In this document: positions 60,919 to 64,000 of the stretch, piece after piece | Numbering within the stretch: position 1 is the stretch's first letter | Layout: the number at the start of each line of letters is the position of its first letter | Assembly: GCF_015207455.1 (NCBI RefSeq) | Contig: NZ_JADEWV010000001.1 | Coordinates: forward strand, 33,450 to 97,449 | Reading direction: 5' to 3' | DNA: 64,000 nucleotides | Source: Microcoleus sp. LEGE 07076 | GTDB taxonomy: Bacteria; Cyanobacteriota; Cyanobacteriia; Cyanobacteriales; Microcoleaceae | Notes under the pieces: model-generated | The model's input: the letters and a program-made list of their open reading frames with translations, nothing else | Database searches by the model: none | Told to the model about the DNA's origin: nothing | Made by a program: the position numbers and the translations under genes

Positions 60919-62847
60919 ATGTTTTTAGTATCATCTCCTAAACCAATTGACCCCCAATTACAAGAATTTGTCCAACAAATTGAAAAGCAAAGTCCCGCTG
61001 GTATATCAGTGCTGGCTGGCCGCCAATTTCGCTACTGTTTAGAGCAAATATCAGTAGAAGTTACTATTAGCGAACCCCGTAAGTTTAACATTGTTGAAGA
61101 GTTTATTCTCCGCGCTGCGATCGAGCTTGAATTGACACCTAATGAAAATGAATTAGCACAAGCTTTGGGGCTTGACCCTGTATTCGTGCAAAATACGGCT
61201 ATGACTTTGCGGAGTTTAGAAACTTTAGCTGTAACACCGGATGCCAGAATTATTCTAACTCCTCAAGGGAAACAATTTTACTTAGAAGGTTCAGTACCGC
61301 AACCGCCACAAACGAAGCAGATTTATGCGATATCCGACCCCCTGCAGGGAAATCTATTTTTTCTATCTTCCCCTTTAGAAGAAGTACAAATCGAGCTACC
61401 AATTTTTGAAGATTTGATTGCCCTAGAAAATCGGTGTCAAGAAATATCTGAGTTAGGACTTGAGGAACTCCAACGAATTATTCAGGCTTCGGGTTTAGGC
61501 TTGCACGTTCCTGAAGATGGTAAAATCATTACTGCTGCTAATTTTACCAAGGAGACTCAAGCTATTTGGCAATCTGTGGCAATTTTTGTGATTTTTGATG
61601 CCCTTGAAGATGCAGTTAAGCTGCAAGTAAGACGAGGAAAGCAAATTTTAAACTATGCTTCCGATCTGCTTGACATTTTGCAAACTGAAGGCAAAGTTTC
61701 TTTGCAAAACTTGCTGCATTTGAGCGATGAAACAATTGCTGCGGAACGCGAAGAACTCCTCAATCAACGAAATCAAGAAGTTGAAGCCAGAATTCAGAAA
61801 ATAGAACAACAGGCGATTGAAACAGTTAAAGAATTGAGGGAAATGGGGGAGCAAGTTGCGTCTAAGGGAAGTCAGGAAAAAGACCAAGTAATTTTACTGC
61901 GGGATAGTCAAATTCGGAAGTCTTTTTTGGAAACCTTGAGGAAAGGGAATCATCAAGTCTTAATTTATTCTCCTTGGGTGAGCAAGGAAGTGGTAGATAA
62001 TGAGTTTATTCAATTACTTCAAAATTTGGCGAATAGGGGAGTGTGGATTTTAATTGGTCATGGTATTTCTAGGCGACAGGAGGATGAAACCCGACCAATT
62101 CCGCCACAAGTCGAGCAAAAGCTGAGAGAAATTAAAACGCGGGAAGGTTTGTCAGCAGTGCAGGTATTTTGGCTGGGAAATTCTCATGCGAAGGAAGTTG
62201 TAGTCGATCGAAAAATACATTTGTGCGGTTCTCACAATTGGCTGTCTTATCGGGGCGATAGGTTGCCGCGCGGTGAGACGGTTTACAAGATTGCGGCGGC
62301 CGATAAAGTTGAGGAAGCCTATGATTTTTTGGCGGTTCGATTTAAGGATTATGCGGGCGAATTATGGGAGTCTGCGGTGCAAAATCGGGATGCTAATTTA
62401 GCTGAAACATCGCTTTGTACTTGGGGGGCGCTGGGAATGGAGGAAATGGCATTAAATCAATTGCAACTCGCTAATTGGTTAGAACTATATCCGGTGTGGC
62501 TAAAGGTGGTTTCTCAGGGTTTAAGATCGAAAAAGATATCGCCGGATTCAGCTTATTTGGCAACAGGGATTTCAATGGTGAGTCAATTTTCTGTGGATGA
62601 CTTTAATCTTGAGTTATTGCGATCGAATTTGTGTCAAGTAATGGGTGCGATCGCAGCCTTAGATCGCCGCCAAGCTTTGAAGCTGTTAAACGAAAAGATT
62701 TGGTTGGACTTCCGCCGTTTGCATATTGCAGAGCCTGCGTTAGTAAAGCCTGATGATTTTCTGTTAAAATATGCTGTTAAAGAACCCGATCGCCCTCACA
62801 AAACATCAGGTAAAAAAGTATCTCATAAAAAAAAGAAAGGTGTATAG
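60919..62847 (+). CDS. PLD-nuclease domain protein with winged-helix N-terminus
   Basis: 642 residues from ATG 60919, taken instead of the preceding TTG because ATG follows AGGAATAATT at useful spacing. Residues about 45-125 look like a winged helix (NENELAQALGLDPVFVQNTA). Coiled coil about 280-325 (EEELLNQRNQEVEARIQKIE). Phospholipase D domain 335-490 with H423-x-K425-x4-D430 (HAKEVVVDRKIHLCGSHNWL), only one HKD, so it should act as a dimer like other single-HKD nucleases. Lys-rich tail (KKVSHKKKKG). Predicted nuclease. Downstream of the COG1112 helicase on the same strand; probably one system. Substrate inferred. Confidence 0.85.
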   Translation: MFLVSSPKPIDPQLQEFVQQIEKQSPAGISVLAGRQFRYCLEQISVEVTISEPRKFNIVEEFILRAAIELELTPNENELAQALGLDPVFVQNTAMTLRSLETLAVTPDARIILTPQGKQFYLEGSVPQPPQTKQIYAISDPLQGNLFFLSSPLEEVQIELPIFEDLIALENRCQEISELGLEELQRIIQASGLGLHVPEDGKIITAANFTKETQAIWQSVAIFVIFDALEDAVKLQVRRGKQILNYASDLLDILQTEGKVSLQNLLHLSDETIAAEREELLNQRNQEVEARIQKIEQQAIETVKELREMGEQVASKGSQEKDQVILLRDSQIRKSFLETLRKGNHQVLIYSPWVSKEVVDNEFIQLLQNLANRGVWILIGHGISRRQEDETRPIPPQVEQKLREIKTREGLSAVQVFWLGNSHAKEVVVDRKIHLCGSHNWLSYRGDRLPRGETVYKIAAADKVEEAYDFLAVRFKDYAGELWESAVQNRDANLAETSLCTWGALGMEEMALNQLQLANWLELYPVWLKVVSQGLRSKKISPDSAYLATGISMVSQFSVDDFNLELLRSNLCQVMGAIAALDRRQALKLLNEKIWLDFRRLHIAEPALVKPDDFLLKYAVKEPDRPHKTSGKKVSHKKKKGV

Positions 62848-62872
62848 CCAGCCTAAATAATCTGTACAAGTA

Positions 62873-62938
62873 TGCCGGGGCGAAGCGGAGGGCTTGCCCC
62901 CGTGCCTGCCCCGGCAAGTAGGCAGGGCTGTATTTTTT
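62873..62938. terminator. Possible bidirectional terminator
   Basis: TGCCGGGGC (62873) and GCCCCGGCA (62908) form a stem; T-run at 62933-62938. It lies between convergent genes ending at 62847 and 62942. Confidence 0.4.
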
Positions 62939-62941
62939 GGA

Positions 62942-63373
62942 TTATTTCATATATTCAAGCATCTGCTGTTCCAGCTTAGCCAACAATGTATCGACATCCG
63001 TCGCAGCTTCCTCAAAACAAACAGGAGGTTCGGGCTTAGGTTCAAATAAAATTAGCTTGATTTCACCTTCACCGATCGCCACAATTGTCACTTCTTTTTC
63101 AGGTTTGTGAGCTTTTAAAATTCCTAAAATTTCCTGAATGTGATTTTTGACTTGGCGGTTCAATTCCTCGATCGCATCTTTTTTAAAATATACGAAACGC
63201 GGCTTTTCTACAACATCAATTCCTAAAACATCTTCACTTTCCTCGCCTCTCTCCAAAAATAGCCCCCAAGCCAAAGCAGCCAATTCTTGTTTGTTATCTT
63301 TGACAAATGTATCCAACTTGCTGCGCCAGCTATTGGGATTGGGTTTGGACTCAGGGCTATCAAATAGAAACAT
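62942..63373 (-). CDS. Hypothetical protein, 143 residues
   Basis: 143 residues: SWRSKLDTFVKDNKQELAAL, AWGLFLERGEESEDVLGIDV, VEKPRFVYFKKDAIEELNRQ, VKNHIQEILGILKAHKPEKE, VTIVAIGEGEIKLILFEPKP. Alternating helices and one beta-hairpin; no catalytic motif. A Phe-Leu-rich N-terminus without signal. Convergent with the PLD gene. Similar small proteins are annotated as conserved hypothetical in cyanobacteria. ATG at 63371-63373 follows AGAGAGAAA. Confidence 0.6.
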   Translation of the reverse strand: MFLFDSPESKPNPNSWRSKLDTFVKDNKQELAALAWGLFLERGEESEDVLGIDVVEKPRFVYFKKDAIEELNRQVKNHIQEILGILKAHKPEKEVTIVAIGEGEIKLILFEPKPEPPVCFEEAATDVDTLLAKLEQQMLEYMK

Positions 63374-63404
63374 TTTCTCTCTTTGCTTGTAGAAACTAAT
63401 ATCT

Positions 63405-63468
63405 TGCGGTTATTTGTTATTGGTTATTTGTTATTGGTTATTTGTTATTGGTTATTTGTTATTAGAAG
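63405..63468. repeat. TTATTGG/TTATTTG heptamer array
   Basis: GGTTATTTGTTATTGGTTAT repeated in tandem, followed by complementary ACCAATGACCAATGCC to 63505. Between the hypothetical gene and the ABC transporter gene end. Confidence 0.8.
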
Positions 63469-63540
63469 AGTGTGAATAACTAATTACCAATGACCAATGC
63501 CCAATGACCTGTTTGGCCAATGCCCAAAACCGCTGCGTTT

Positions 63541-64000
63541 TTATTTTATACCAGATTGCACGCGCCAGAGCGACGCATAAACTCCATCGTGTTCGATAAG
63601 TTGTTCGTGCTGCCCCGATTCTACCACTAGCCCCTCTTCCATGACACAAATACAATCGGCATTGCGGACAGTAGAAAGACGGTGGGCGATCGCAATTGTA
63701 GTGCGATTTTTGGTAATTCGTTCGAGCGATCGCTGAATTGCCGCCTCCGTCTCGTTATCCACCGCTGAAGTAGCTTCGTCAAGAATCAAAATCGGCGGAT
63801 TCTTCAAAACAGCCCTCGCAATAGCAATTCGCTGCCGCTGTCCCCCCGACAATTTTTGACCGCGTTCCCCCACAATAGTCTTGTAACCGTCGGGCAATTG
63901 GGCGATAAACTCGTCAGCTTCCGCAATTTTAGCAGCATTTACTATCTCTCGATCGGTTGCCTCAAAACTGCCGTAAGCAATATTTTCGGCAACCGTACCG
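63541..64000 (-). CDS. ABC exporter ATP-binding domain, C-terminal part, runs off window edge
   Basis: The reading frame is open to base 64000. 152 residues of the nucleotide-binding domain are present: [20 protein letters not shown] just after the Q-loop, signature [16 protein letters not shown], Walker [18 protein letters not shown]-loop AIAHRLSTV, and C-terminal [14 protein letters not shown]. This is a MsbA/HlyB-type half-transporter (ABCB family), with the membrane domain and Walker A outside the window. Substrate cannot be told. Stop at 63541-63543. Confidence 0.92.
   Translation of the reverse strand, partial: GTVAENIAYGSFEATDREIVNAAKIAEADEFIAQLPDGYKTIVGERGQKLSGGQRQRIAIARAVLKNPPILILDEATSAVDNETEAAIQRSLERITKNRTTIAIAHRLSTVRNADCICVMEEGLVVESGQHEQLIEHDGVYASLWRVQSGIK

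Overview
The window comes from a filamentous cyanobacterium, most likely of the Microcoleus/Oscillatoria group (genus is inference). Evidence: psbM (photosystem II), a bifunctional-type class II FBPase/SBPase, a cyanobacterial glutamate synthase, UPF0182 and DUF2854 proteins, the cyanobacterial TIGR03279-type radical SAM protein, very frequent HIP1-like GCGATCGC octamers, and many intergenic runs of TTATTGG/TCATTAG-type heptamers. No rRNA, tRNA, CRISPR array or complete insertion sequence was recognised.

Layout. 1-5.2 kb: a frameshifted GTPase running off the left edge and gltB. 5.4-10.2 kb: an accessory island of toxin-antitoxin-like genes in all stages of decay (an excisionase-type antitoxin that lost its HTH, a PIN stub, five DUF433 copies of which two are paired with DUF5615 toxins), enclosing an AT-rich two-gene operon with a CoiA-like nuclease and an unrecognised partner. 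10.4-31 kb: mostly housekeeping genes: a mannose-6-phosphate isomerase cupin, a HesB/SufA protein next to a ~220 bp tandem duplication, UPF0182, hemA, glpX, ppk1, DUF2854, a flavin monooxygenase with a lipocalin-like partner, acetaldehyde dehydrogenase with DUF779, a hybrid sensor kinase whose receiver carries a dispersed repeat as an in-frame insertion, a thioredoxin-like thylakoid/periplasmic protein, and uppP. 31-36.6 kb: a second accessory zone with an adenylate-kinase pseudogene, a Uma2 gene between 99 bp direct repeats, an unusual cNMP/AAA/polyferredoxin membrane protein, and small hypothetical genes, one followed by an aspartic-protease stub.

36.6-55 kb: radical SAM protein, TolC-type outer membrane protein, [2Fe-2S] ferredoxin, psbM with a clear terminator, universal stress protein, thioesterase, a zero-spacing pair of DMT exporter plus ATP-grasp ligase, a coiled-coil/beta-helix protein with six 138 bp tandem repeats, a DUF6282-like hydrolase, an alpha/beta-hydrolase pseudogene, sufE, a lipoprotein, a response regulator followed by a class III nucleotide cyclase, and a spermidine-synthase-like methyltransferase. 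55-64 kb: a 1729-residue UPF1/COG1112-like helicase with beta-helix and Ig-like N-terminal modules followed by a PLD-nuclease protein, resembling the Mokosh defence architecture; then a small hypothetical gene and a truncated ABC exporter.

Two regions stand out as possible undescribed systems: the CoiA-like nuclease pair (6454-8007) and the helicase/PLD pair (55427-62847). The cNMP-AAA-polyferredoxin fusion (32699-35257) is a third, since cyanobacteria are not known to use sigma-54 and its ATPase motifs are lost. Dispersed repeats are unusually rich and have shaped several genes; these are recorded individually.
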